Assembly: GCA_037190175.1 (NCBI GenBank)
Contig: JBBCJM010000086.1
Span: 1 to 14,787 of the forward strand
Length of the DNA stretch: 14,787 nt
Direction: 5' to 3'
Source: JBBCJM01 sp037190175
GTDB lineage: Bacteria; Pseudomonadota; Alphaproteobacteria; Rhodobacterales; Rhodobacteraceae
The position numbers and the translations under genes are program-made. Below, piece by piece: positions 6,491 through 14,787 of the stretch; within the stretch, counting starts at the first letter, position 1, and each line of letters starts with the position of its first letter. A model generated the notes under the pieces. The model was not told where the DNA came from, did no database searches, and saw only the letters and a list, made by a program, of their open reading frames with translations.

Positions 6491-7669
6491 TCAGTTCGTG
6501 GCGCCGTGCAGCGGATCCTTCACCGCCGGGATGGTGTCGATGATGACGTTCTGCAGCACGCCGTCCACCTCCTGCACCTCGCGGATGTACACATCCTGCA
6601 CCACGTCGCGGGTCTCGGGGTCGATCGACATCGGGCCGCGCGGGCTTTGCCAGGACATGCCCTTGGCCGCCGCGACCAGCGCGTCGCCCGAGGTATCGCC
6701 GTTCGTGGCCTTCAGCGCCTCGAAGATCAGGTGCATCCCGTCATAGCCGCCGATGGAGAACAGGTCGGGCGAGCGGCCGCCGTTCGCCGCGCGATAGCCC
6801 TCGACGAATTCGGCGTTCAGCGGGTCGTCGCGTTCCAGCGTGTAGTGGAAGGTGGTGATGATGCCGTTGGCGTTGGCGCCCATGCTTTCCAGCGCCTCGG
6901 GGTGGGTCAGCTCGCCCTGCGCGAAGATCTTGGTCTCGGGCGGGGCCAGGCCGCGATCGACCAGCGCCTTGCCGATGGCCGCGGGCTGGGCGCCGCCGGG
7001 CACGAAGATATAGACCGCCTCGGGATTGGCGTCACGCACCCGCTGCACGAAGGCCGAGAAGTCGGGGTTGGCGACCGGGGTGCGGTCGGCGCCGACGATG
7101 GTGCCGCCGGCCGCGGTGAAGCCGCGGGCGAATGAGGATTCGGCATCGTGGCCGGGGCCATAGTCGGAGACCAGGGTATAGGCCTGCCGGACCCCCTGTT
7201 CGTAGGCCCAGCGGCCGAAGACCTCGTTCACCTGCGGGATGGTGACGGAGGTGCGCACGATGTATTCCGACTGTTCGGTCACCACCGAGGTGGCGGCGTT
7301 CATCACCACCATCAGCTTCTGCGCCTCGGTGGCCACCGGGGCGGCGCCCAGCGCCTCGGGCGTCAGGGCGAAGCCCGCGATGATGTCCACCCCGTCGCGG
7401 ACCACCAGTTCCTGCGCCAGCCGCTGCGCCACGTCGGGCGCGGGGCCGCCGGTGTCCTTCTTGATGATCTCGATGGTCTTGCCGGCCACGGTGTTGCCGT
7501 GCTTGGCGAGATAGAGGTCGATGCCGGCCTGCAGCTGGTTGGCGGCATCGGCGAAGGGGCCCGAATAGGGCAGGATGACCCCGATCTTGACGGTGTCCTG
7601 GGCCAGGGCGGCGCCCGGCCAGCCCAGACCGGCCACCAGAATCGTGGCCAGCGCGGTTCTTCTCTGCAT
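6491..7669 (-). CDS. Periplasmic substrate-binding protein of a Liv-type ABC importer
   Basis: A 392-aa type I periplasmic binding protein (Leu/Ile/Val-binding-like fold). A Sec signal peptide is clear: MQRRTALATILVAGLGWPGAALA, with cleavage predicted after A23. The mature part starts QDTVKIGVILPYSGPFAD, the standard first strand of this family, followed by GKTIEIIKKDTGG, QELVVRDGVDIIAGF, TLVSDYGPGHDAE and the C-terminal lobe. It captures the solute in the periplasm and delivers it to LivHM. Family members of this type bind branched-chain amino acids, amides, urea or aromatic acids, and I cannot choose between these from sequence alone. The start at 7669 has an excellent GGGGAGGA site 7 nt upstream. 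An earlier in-frame ATG at 7702 precedes that site and was rejected. It is the first gene of the operon. Confidence 0.93.
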   Translation of the reverse strand: MQRRTALATILVAGLGWPGAALAQDTVKIGVILPYSGPFADAANQLQAGIDLYLAKHGNTVAGKTIEIIKKDTGGPAPDVAQRLAQELVVRDGVDIIAGFALTPEALGAAPVATEAQKLMVVMNAATSVVTEQSEYIVRTSVTIPQVNEVFGRWAYEQGVRQAYTLVSDYGPGHDAESSFARGFTAAGGTIVGADRTPVANPDFSAFVQRVRDANPEAVYIFVPGGAQPAAIGKALVDRGLAPPETKIFAQGELTHPEALESMGANANGIITTFHYTLERDDPLNAEFVEGYRAANGGRSPDLFSIGGYDGMHLIFEALKATNGDTSGDALVAAAKGMSWQSPRGPMSIDPETRDVVQDVYIREVQEVDGVLQNVIIDTIPAVKDPLHGATN

Positions 7670-7697
7670 TGCTTTATCCTCCCCGAGAGCTGTTGCT

Positions 7698-7726
7698 TGC
7701 ATACACAGTACGGGCGGATGCGCCAA
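7698..7726 (-). promoter_or_regulatory. Predicted promoter of the importer operon
   Basis: On the minus strand TTGGCG (7726-7721) and TATGCA (7703-7698) are separated by 17 bp. Transcription would start about 20 nt before the start codon of the binding-protein gene. Hexamer matches are 4/6 and 3/6, so this is only a reasonable candidate. Confidence 0.4.
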
Positions 7727-7806
7727 AATCAATGGCCGCCGGCCGGGTCGCGGCGCAAAACGAATGTGGATGGCCGGGGGTCGGATGCCGCGGGCCGCCC
7801 GCGCGG

Positions 7807-7835
7807 TTGACAGGCCCGCGCGGGGCGGGAAGGCT
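7807..7835 (+). promoter_or_regulatory. Candidate promoter of the 255-aa unknown gene
   Basis: A perfect -35 hexamer TTGACA (7807-7812) is followed after 17 bp by AAGGCT (7830-7835), a poor -10. The position, about 25-50 bp before the ATG, fits a short leader. Confidence 0.35.
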
Positions 7836-7859
7836 GGGGCGTCGAGGCCGGGAGCGGAC

Positions 7860-8627
7860 ATGCAGATCAACATCACGGTGGAGGGCCCCGAGGCGGGCGC
7901 GCGGTCGGGGCCGGTCACGGTGGGCTGGTTCCTGGCCGAGACCAAGGGCGGGCTGCTCTACGACCCGCCCGAGCGGCTGATGATCCGGCAGACCAACCGC
8001 ACGCACGCGAAGTCGGCCGCGCGCTGCCCGGCGGTGATCCAGATGGAAAGCCGGTATTTCGTGGTGAAATGTCCCTTCGACCTGCATGTGGGCTTCGGCC
8101 GCGACAAGGAGGGCAGGGCGCATCTGGTCAACCGCGCCGGGGCCGCCTCGGCGGTGCGGTCGAACAAGCTCAATCAGGTGCTGACGCTGGTCAGCGAGGC
8201 CGAATGGCGGTTCCCCGACCGGCCGACGATCCAGCTTTCGCTGCCCTATGTCTTCATCGCCGACGAGCCGGTCTATGTGACGCAACTGGGCACCTTCGCC
8301 CATTACCGCCGCGATCCGCTGCCCGGCACGATCTTCGGCGGCCGCTTCCCCATCCATGTCTGGCCGCGGCCGCTGATGTGGGCCTTCGAATGGCACGAGC
8401 CGGAGAAGGACATCGTGCTGCGCCGGGGCGAGCCGCTGTTCTACCTGCAGTTCGAGGCCGAGGGGCCGGAGCGGGCGGTCAACGTGGTCGAGGCCGCGCG
8501 CACCCCGGAACTGCTGGAGTACTGCGAGAAGCTGGCGGGGGTGGTGAACTACGTCAACCAGACCTTCGGCCTCTTCAAGGCCGCCGAGGCGGCGCGGCCG
8601 GACCGGCTGCTGGTGCCCAAGGGGTAG
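7860..8627 (+). CDS. Unrecognised 255-aa protein, possibly distantly DUF6065-like
   Basis: I do not recognise this gene with confidence. The 255-aa product has no signal peptide or membrane segment and looks cytoplasmic and beta-rich. Visible blocks are ESRYFVVKCPFDLHVGF (63-79), FPDRPTIQLSLPYVFIADEP (118-137), GTIFGGRFPIHVWPRPLMWAFEWHE (156-180) and LRRGEPLFYLQFE (187-199), followed by a helical tail. The order 'LPY-V/LF ... G ... PLMW-F-W ... RGEP' reminds me of the DUF6065 family of unknown function, but this is a weak, memory-based likeness. The ATG at 7860 has GGGAG 6 nt upstream. An in-frame upstream extension has no such site and reads through promoter-like sequence. It is transcribed divergently from the importer operon and converges on the 328-aa helical protein gene, with a structured element after its stop. 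Confidence 0.85.
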   Translation: MQINITVEGPEAGARSGPVTVGWFLAETKGGLLYDPPERLMIRQTNRTHAKSAARCPAVIQMESRYFVVKCPFDLHVGFGRDKEGRAHLVNRAGAASAVRSNKLNQVLTLVSEAEWRFPDRPTIQLSLPYVFIADEPVYVTQLGTFAHYRRDPLPGTIFGGRFPIHVWPRPLMWAFEWHEPEKDIVLRRGEPLFYLQFEAEGPERAVNVVEAARTPELLEYCEKLAGVVNYVNQTFGLFKAAEAARPDRLLVPKG

Positions 8628-8663
8628 CGCCTTTCCTGCGAGATCCGGCGGGTGGCAAGCGCC

Positions 8664-8738
8664 GGGGGGCTTCGCGCCCCCCCAGCCAGTGGTTTCTTGA
8701 ACCAATGGCGAAACCACTGGCAACCCCGCGGGATATTT
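8664..8738 (+). repeat. Structured 3' element, copy 1 (terminator-like hairpins plus conserved tail)
   Basis: About 36 bp after the stop of the unknown 255-aa gene come three parts. The first is a GGGGGGC/GCCCCCC hairpin (8664-8682). The second is a perfect 11-bp stem, CCAGTGGTTTC (8686-8696) with GAAACCACTGG (8710-8720). The third is a tail, AACCCCGCGGGATATTT (8722-8738). This arrangement resembles extragenic elements I recall after genes in Rhodobacteraceae. There is no long T tract, so it may be a terminator with short AT tail or an mRNA-stabilising repeat. Confidence 0.6.
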
Positions 8739-8757
8739 GGAACACCAAAGAAAGCCG

Positions 8758-8787
8758 GAAGGGTGACAATTTGACTCAATACCCTTC
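8758..8787. repeat. Central stem between the two inverted 3' elements
   Basis: GAAGGGT (8758-8764) pairs perfectly with ACCCTTC (8781-8787) around a 16-nt AT-rich loop. It lies at the centre of symmetry of the flanking inverted elements, so the whole 8664-8872 block is one large imperfect palindrome. Confidence 0.5.
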
Positions 8788-8797
8788 TTCTGTCCGT

Positions 8798-8872
8798 AAA
8801 TATCCTGCGGGGTTTGCCGGCGATTTTGCCACCGGTTCAAGAAACCGGCGGCATGGGGGGTGCAAAACCCCC
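8798..8872 (-). repeat. Structured 3' element, copy 2, inverted
   Basis: Read on the minus strand this repeats copy 1 in the same order: a GGGGGT/ACCCCC hairpin (8855-8872), the 13-mer GGTTTCTTGAACC (identical to copy 1, here 8834-8846), then AACCCCGCAGGATATTT (8798-8814, 16 of 17 identical to copy 1). It lies downstream of the 328-aa gene, so each of the two convergent genes has one copy at its 3' end. Confidence 0.6.
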
Positions 8873-8917
8873 GGCGGCCAGCCACAAAAACCACGCCAGC
8901 GGCACGGAAGGGCCCGG

Positions 8918-9904
8918 TCACATCCCCAGTTCGGCCTTCAGGTCGTGCCGGCGGGCCTGGTGGGCCTGATGCCGGTTGGCCGCGTCGCGGGCGGCGGAGG
9001 CGGCCTTGTCGAGCGCCAGCGTCAGCCGCACCGCCTCGCCCGCCGAGGCCCGCATCGCCCGTTCCAGCGCGTCATGCGACGAGCGCGCCGATTTCAGCCG
9101 CTTCTTCACGTCCGCCAGCGTCTTTTTGGCCTTGGCCACCTCCTTGGCGTCGGTGTTCAGCGTGTCGGCCATGCTGGTGATCGAGGCGAGCCGCCCCCCC
9201 ACCGCGCCCATGGCGTCGGCGACCCCGGCGTATTCGGTGGCCAGCGTCTTGGCCGCGCCGGCGAGGTCGGGGCCGGAGGGACCCCAGAACGTATCCGGCG
9301 CAAGCCGCGCCGCGCTGAAGCCGATGGTCGCCATGATCTGCCGGCCCAGCGTCATCGATGGCAGGCACAGCCCCACCGCGGTGAGCGCCAGGTTGACGTC
9401 GCGCTGGATCTCGGCGCCCGAGGCCTCCTTGCGGGCCTTGACCAGCAGCTTTTCCAGCGCCACCAGGTCGTCGGCCAGCGACTTCATCTTCGTCTCCTGG
9501 CTTTTCAGGATGGTCTGGAACAGCACCACCACCGCGGCGGCCTTGGCCGCCATCCCGGACTCGATCCGGGCAGTGAACATGCCGTTGGCCTCGTCCACCA
9601 CCTCGGTCGCGGTCAGGAAGGCGTTGTGCGCCTTTTGCAGCCGGGCGATGCGGGCCGCGGTCAGGGCGCCGCCGCGCGCCTCGTCGAAGGCGTCGCAATA
9701 CTTGCCGTAGAGCAGTTCGGCGGTGGCTAGGTCGCGGCGATAGGCGCGGACCTCGCCCTTGGGCATGTCGCGGATGTCGCTGGTCTTCAGGTTGGCGGCG
9801 GCGGTATCCACCACCTCGTCGTAGAATTCCTCGGTCTCGTTCATCATTTCGGTGAGCACGGCCATCGCTTCGGGCGAGATGGCGTCGGTGTCGGTTGCCG
9901 GCAT
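8918..9904 (-). CDS. Unrecognised 328-aa helical protein with a hydrophobic central segment
   Basis: I do not recognise a family. The 328-aa protein is almost entirely predicted helix. An acidic N-terminus (1-50) is followed by a helix about 52-115, a hydrophobic stretch AAKAAAVVVLFQTIL (119-133), a charged helix 134-169, a second hydrophobic stretch about 171-198 (NLALTAVGLCLPSMTLGRQI and following), and a long basic coiled-coil-like region 212-325 rich in Ala/Lys/Arg. It has no Sec signal. Long helices around a hydrophobic middle are the layout of alpha-helical pore-forming toxins (ClyA, HBL/Nhe, XaxA types), but also of some membrane-remodelling or structural proteins. The ATG at 9904 has AGGGAG about 10 nt upstream. 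An upstream extension of the frame is Arg/Pro-rich and was rejected. It is divergent from clpB, with 220 bp between them. Confidence 0.85.
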   Translation of the reverse strand: MPATDTDAISPEAMAVLTEMMNETEEFYDEVVDTAAANLKTSDIRDMPKGEVRAYRRDLATAELLYGKYCDAFDEARGGALTAARIARLQKAHNAFLTATEVVDEANGMFTARIESGMAAKAAAVVVLFQTILKSQETKMKSLADDLVALEKLLVKARKEASGAEIQRDVNLALTAVGLCLPSMTLGRQIMATIGFSAARLAPDTFWGPSGPDLAGAAKTLATEYAGVADAMGAVGGRLASITSMADTLNTDAKEVAKAKKTLADVKKRLKSARSSHDALERAMRASAGEAVRLTLALDKAASAARDAANRHQAHQARRHDLKAELGM

Positions 9905-10024
9905 GTTCTGAAATCTCCCTCGTGAATGGCGGGCAGGTGGGGGCGGGCGGGCCCTCCCGCAACGTCGGGTATTCCATAGGTGCGGGCTGCGGCGGAAATC
10001 TCCGCGCCGCGGCGTGCTGGCAAT

Positions 10025-10053
10025 CTTGCAACACCTTCCTCCGCGCCCCACAT
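10025..10053 (+). promoter_or_regulatory. Heat-shock (RpoH-type) promoter of clpB
   Basis: CTTGCAA (10025-10031) and CCCCACAT (10046-10053) are separated by 14 bp. This is close to the sigma-32 consensus CTTGAAA-N13/14-CCCCATNT and to the CTTG-rich form used in alphaproteobacteria. It leaves a leader of about 65 nt before the clpB start. Confidence 0.8.
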
Positions 10054-10124
10054 CGGCATGAAGACCGGGCGAGGCGGGCCATGGCGGACGCCGGGATCCG
10101 GGGCTGAACGAGAGGAGAGTGCCG

Positions 10125-12737
<2,613 letters not shown>

Positions 12738-12743
12738 AACCGG

Positions 12744-12769
12744 GGGCCGCCTGCAAGGGCGGCCCTTTT
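12744..12769 (+). terminator. Rho-independent terminator of clpB
   Basis: An 8-bp perfect stem, GGGCCGCC (12744-12751) with GGCGGCCC (12758-12765), has a 6-nt loop and is followed by four T residues. It begins 6 nt after the clpB stop codon. Confidence 0.8.
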
Positions 12770-12800
12770 CCTGACGGCCTCCCGCAGATGTGAGTAATCC

Positions 12801-12840
12801 GTCGCGCCCGCGCGCCCATATCTGTTAGCATGGGCGCGAC
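12801..12840 (+). promoter_or_regulatory. Mutually exclusive inverted repeats just upstream of msrP
   Basis: TGGGCGCGAC at 12831-12840 can pair with either of two tandem partners. GTCGCGCCC (12801-12809) gives a perfect 9-bp stem with a 22-nt loop. CGCGCCCA (12811-12818) gives a perfect 8-bp stem with a 12-nt AT-rich loop. The msrP ribosome binding site begins 2 nt after the repeat. It could be an operator around a -10-like TATCTG (12819-12824) or an RNA structure limiting translation. Confidence 0.5.
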
Positions 12841-12853
12841 AGGGGAGGCTGCG

Positions 12854-13768
12854 ATGGCGTGGAAGAACGATCTGGGCTGGTCGGCGGTGACGCCCTGCGC
12901 CGACTGGCTGAACCGCCGGCAGCTGCTGGCCGCCGCGGGGGCCGCGGTGCTGGCCGGCCCGGCGGCGGCCGAGATCGCCGCCGCGCCCAGCCCCTGGTCC
13001 ACCGACGAGAAGCTCAACACCTTCGAGCACATCACCACCTACAACAACTTCTACGAATTCGGCACCGACAAGGCCGACCCGGTGCGCTATGCCAGGCAGA
13101 TGACGGTCGACCCCTGGGCGGTGCAGGTGGACGGGCTGGTGGACCGGCCCGGCAGCTATGACCTGGCCGATATCCTGGAGGGCGTGGCGCTGGAGGAGCG
13201 CATCTACCGGCTGCGCTGCGTCGAGGCCTGGTCGATGGTGATCCCCTGGATCGGCTTCGAGCTTGCCGCCTTCCTGAACCGGGTGGGGGTGCAGCCGGGC
13301 GCGAAATACGTGGCCTTCCAGACCCTGCAGCGGCCCGAGGAGATGCCTGGCCAGCGGTATCGCATCCTCGACTGGCCCTATGTGGAGGGGCTGCGGCTGG
13401 ACGAGGCCATGCATCCGCTGACCATCCTGGCCACCGGCCTCTACGGCGAGGAGATGCCGAAGCAGAACGGCGCCCCGATCCGGCTGGTGGTGCCGTGGAA
13501 ATACGGCTTCAAGTCGATCAAGTCGATCGTGCGGATCAGCCTGGTGGCCGAGCAGCCGCCGGCGACCTGGAACATCATGCAGCCCTTCGAATACGGCTTC
13601 TATTCCAACGTGAACCCCGAGGTGGACCACCCGCGCTGGAGTCAGGCCAGCGAGCGGCGCATCGGCGGCGGCATCTTCGACCCGCGCATCCCGACGCAGA
13701 TGTTCAACGGCTATGGCGAGCATGTGGCCGGCCTCTATGCCGGGATGGACCTGCGGGCCAACTACTGA
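12854..13768 (+). CDS. msrP: Periplasmic methionine sulfoxide reductase, molybdopterin subunit MsrP
   Basis: MsrP (formerly YedY) reduces oxidised methionines in periplasmic proteins, using a molybdopterin cofactor and electrons passed by MsrQ. The 304-aa protein starts with a twin-arginine signal, NRRQLLAAAGAAVLAG (RR at 21-22), with cleavage near A39. The sulfite-oxidase-fold core includes NNFYEFGTDK, IYRLRCVEAWSMVIPWIGFE with the molybdenum-ligating C122, YGEEMPKQNGAPIRLVVPWK and YGFKSIKSI, and ends with the usual GMDLRANY. It is about 30 residues shorter than the E. coli protein, mostly at the N-terminus. The ATG at 12854 has GGGGAGG 5 nt upstream. An in-frame ATG at 12830 lies before that site and inside a hairpin, so it was rejected. 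The stop codon shares one base with the start of msrQ. Confidence 0.96.
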   Translation: MAWKNDLGWSAVTPCADWLNRRQLLAAAGAAVLAGPAAAEIAAAPSPWSTDEKLNTFEHITTYNNFYEFGTDKADPVRYARQMTVDPWAVQVDGLVDRPGSYDLADILEGVALEERIYRLRCVEAWSMVIPWIGFELAAFLNRVGVQPGAKYVAFQTLQRPEEMPGQRYRILDWPYVEGLRLDEAMHPLTILATGLYGEEMPKQNGAPIRLVVPWKYGFKSIKSIVRISLVAEQPPATWNIMQPFEYGFYSNVNPEVDHPRWSQASERRIGGGIFDPRIPTQMFNGYGEHVAGLYAGMDLRANY

Positions 13769-14361
13769 TGATCGGCCGGGTGAACGCCGGGCTGCGGCCG
13801 GTGCCGGGATGGGTGCTGTACCCCTTGGGGGCGCTGCCGGTTCTCTGGCTGTTCTGGCAGGCCGCGGCCGGCCGGCTGGGCGTCGATCCGGTCAAGGCGC
13901 TGGAGCACGAGCTGGGCCTGATCGGGCTGCAGCTGATCGTGGCGGTGCTGGCGGTCTCGCCGCTGCGGCGGCTGACCGGGCTGAACCTGATGCGGTTCCG
14001 CCGGGCGCTGGGGGTGCTGGCGTTCTGTTACGTGGCACTGCATTTCCTGGTCTGGCTGGTGCTCGACATGCAGTTCTTCTGGGGCCAGATCGCCGGGGAT
14101 CTGGTGAAGCGGCCCTTCATCCTGGTGGGGTTCCTGTCGCTGCTGCTGCTGGCCCCGCTGGCCGCGACCTCCAACGACTGGTCGGTGCGCCGGCTGGGGG
14201 CGCGGGCCTGGCGGCGGCTGCACTGGCTGACCTATCCGGCGGCGATTCTGGCGGGCGTGCATTTCCTCTGGCTGGTGAAGACCTGGCCGGTGGAGCCGCT
14301 GACCTATCTGGGGCTGATCCTCGGGCTTCTCGCGCTGCGAATCTGGCTGCGCCGGAGGTAG
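13768..14361 (+). CDS. msrQ: Haem-binding membrane subunit MsrQ
   Basis: MsrQ is the inner-membrane b-type cytochrome that carries electrons from the quinone pool to MsrP. The 197-aa product has about six hydrophobic helices. The histidines expected for haem are H92 (VALHFLVWL), H152 (RRLHWLTYP) and H165 (ILAGVHFLWLV), and the motif LGARAWRRLHWLTYPA is strongly typical of the ferric-reductase-like family. Other markers are SPLRRLTGLNLMRFRRALGV (64-83) and DLVKRPFILVGF (111-122). The length is slightly below the 211 aa of E. coli. It starts at the ATG that overlaps the TGA of msrP by one base, so the two are translationally coupled and form an msrPQ operon. No terminator is evident after it before the rRNA-like leader region. 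Confidence 0.95.
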   Translation: MIGRVNAGLRPVPGWVLYPLGALPVLWLFWQAAAGRLGVDPVKALEHELGLIGLQLIVAVLAVSPLRRLTGLNLMRFRRALGVLAFCYVALHFLVWLVLDMQFFWGQIAGDLVKRPFILVGFLSLLLLAPLAATSNDWSVRRLGARAWRRLHWLTYPAAILAGVHFLWLVKTWPVEPLTYLGLILGLLALRIWLRRR

Positions 14362-14486
14362 GCGCCCGGGGGGTCCGGATCTTGCCCGCGGCAGGGCCGG
14401 TTTGTGGTGAAAATGATCCTGACCCCAAGATGTTGGGCAACTTTCGGAGCCGGCGAAAATTTTGTCATCCTCCTGTCGTTTTCCCC

Positions 14487-14515
14487 TTGCGGGCCCCGCG
14501 GGCGATCCGTAAATA
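14487..14515 (+). promoter_or_regulatory. Candidate rRNA operon promoter
   Basis: TTGCGG and TAAATA are spaced by 17 bp and followed by CCTCCACCGAGAC, a sequence style I associate with Rhodobacteraceae rRNA promoters. Hexamer matches alone are modest (3/6 each); the context carries the call. Confidence 0.4.
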
Positions 14516-14646
14516 GCCCTCCACCGAGACCGGGGCGGCGACGCAGACGGATCGGCCCAAGGCGGCTCCGGCCGCTGCGGACAACTCTGAAGGCAAGGCG
14601 ATGGGTGACGCTGGATGATCTGGCGCGCTGTCTGTTTTTGTCTTCA

Positions 14647-14658
14647 CGCTTTTTGACA
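14647..14658 (+). promoter_or_regulatory. boxA-like antitermination site
   Basis: CGCTTTTTGACA closely matches the alphaproteobacterial rRNA leader boxA (TGCTCTTTGACA) and the E. coli TGCTCTTTAACA. NusB/NusE binding here would allow antitermination of the downstream rRNA operon. Confidence 0.5.
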
Positions 14659-14787
14659 TATTGAGATGAGAAGGGATATGTGGGCGGCTGGTGTCGTGTA
14701 TCGGCGTTGGCGTTTGCATATCGGCCCGCTAGGGGAGTTTCCGTGAGGAGGCCGACCGATGATGTGGGTGTCAGCTTCACTGTTTGG

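Larger units (their letters stand above)
14362..14787 (+). other. Gene-free region, probable promoter and leader of an rRNA operon
   Basis: No credible coding frame is present. The first ~120 bp hold a small CCCAA/TTGGG hairpin (14424-14437) and an A/T-rich patch (about 14454-14466) placed like an UP element relative to the promoter below. Then come a promoter candidate (14487-14515), a boxA-like site (14647-14658), the sequence TGTGGGCGGC (14680-14689), which I recall following boxA in alphaproteobacterial rRNA leaders, and a TCGGCC/GGCCGA stem (14721-14755). I infer that a 16S rRNA gene starts shortly after the window; none of it is inside. Confidence 0.55.

Noticed and set aside
7670..7702. 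Earlier in-frame ATG for the importer binding protein
   Set aside because: It precedes the excellent GGGGAGGA site and would place charged residues before the signal peptide.
7719..7757. TGCGCC...GGCGCA inverted repeat in the divergent region upstream of the importer operon
   Set aside because: Only 6 bp in very GC-rich sequence with a 27-bp spacer; not distinguishable from chance.
10081..10107. Eight-codon reading frame (MADAGIRG) ending just before the clpB ribosome binding site, a possible leader peptide
   Set aside because: It has no convincing ribosome binding site and nothing regulatory in its codons; such a short frame is expected by chance.
12830..12853. Earlier in-frame ATG for msrP
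   Set aside because: It lies before the GGGGAGG ribosome binding site and inside the inverted repeat, and it moves the twin-arginine signal away from the N-terminus.

Overview
The window is GC-rich bacterial DNA with strong codon bias toward G/C-ending codons. Gene content (LivKHMGF-type transporter, MsrPQ, a HigBA-like pair, an RpoH-type clpB promoter, an alphaproteobacterial-style rRNA leader) points to an alphaproteobacterium, most likely Rhodobacteraceae (Rhodobacter/Paracoccus-like). This placement rests on recognition of sequence style, not on a database search.

Layout, left to right. An 18-base C run opens the window. Next come pyrF (-) and, 49 bp upstream of it, a MerR-family metal-type regulator (-). 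Divergent from merR is a RelE/ParE-type toxin with an Xre-type antitoxin (+). Tail to tail with these is an LLM-class flavin oxidoreductase (-). Then follows a five-gene ABC importer operon on the minus strand, transcribed binding protein, permease, permease, ATPase, ATPase (6491-7669 down to 3169-3870), with very tight or overlapping junctions. Divergent from it is an unrecognised 255-aa gene (+), which converges on an unrecognised 328-aa helical protein gene (-). The 290-bp gap between these two holds two copies of a structured 3' element in inverted orientation. On the plus strand follow clpB with a convincing heat-shock promoter and a rho-independent terminator, then the msrP-msrQ pair. 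The last 426 bp carry no gene and look like the promoter and leader of a ribosomal RNA operon whose 16S gene lies just beyond the window.

Functionally most of this is housekeeping: pyrimidine synthesis (PyrF), uptake of an amino-acid- or amide-like solute (Liv-type importer), protein disaggregation (ClpB) and repair of oxidised periplasmic methionines (MsrPQ). The accessory parts are the toxin-antitoxin pair and the two unknown genes around the inverted 3' elements.

I found no clearly new multi-gene system. The best leads are the 328-aa helical protein with a hydrophobic middle (possible alpha-pore-forming-toxin architecture, speculative), the nearly leaderless toxin gene with its operator, a mutually exclusive hairpin just ahead of msrP, and the paired 3' elements.
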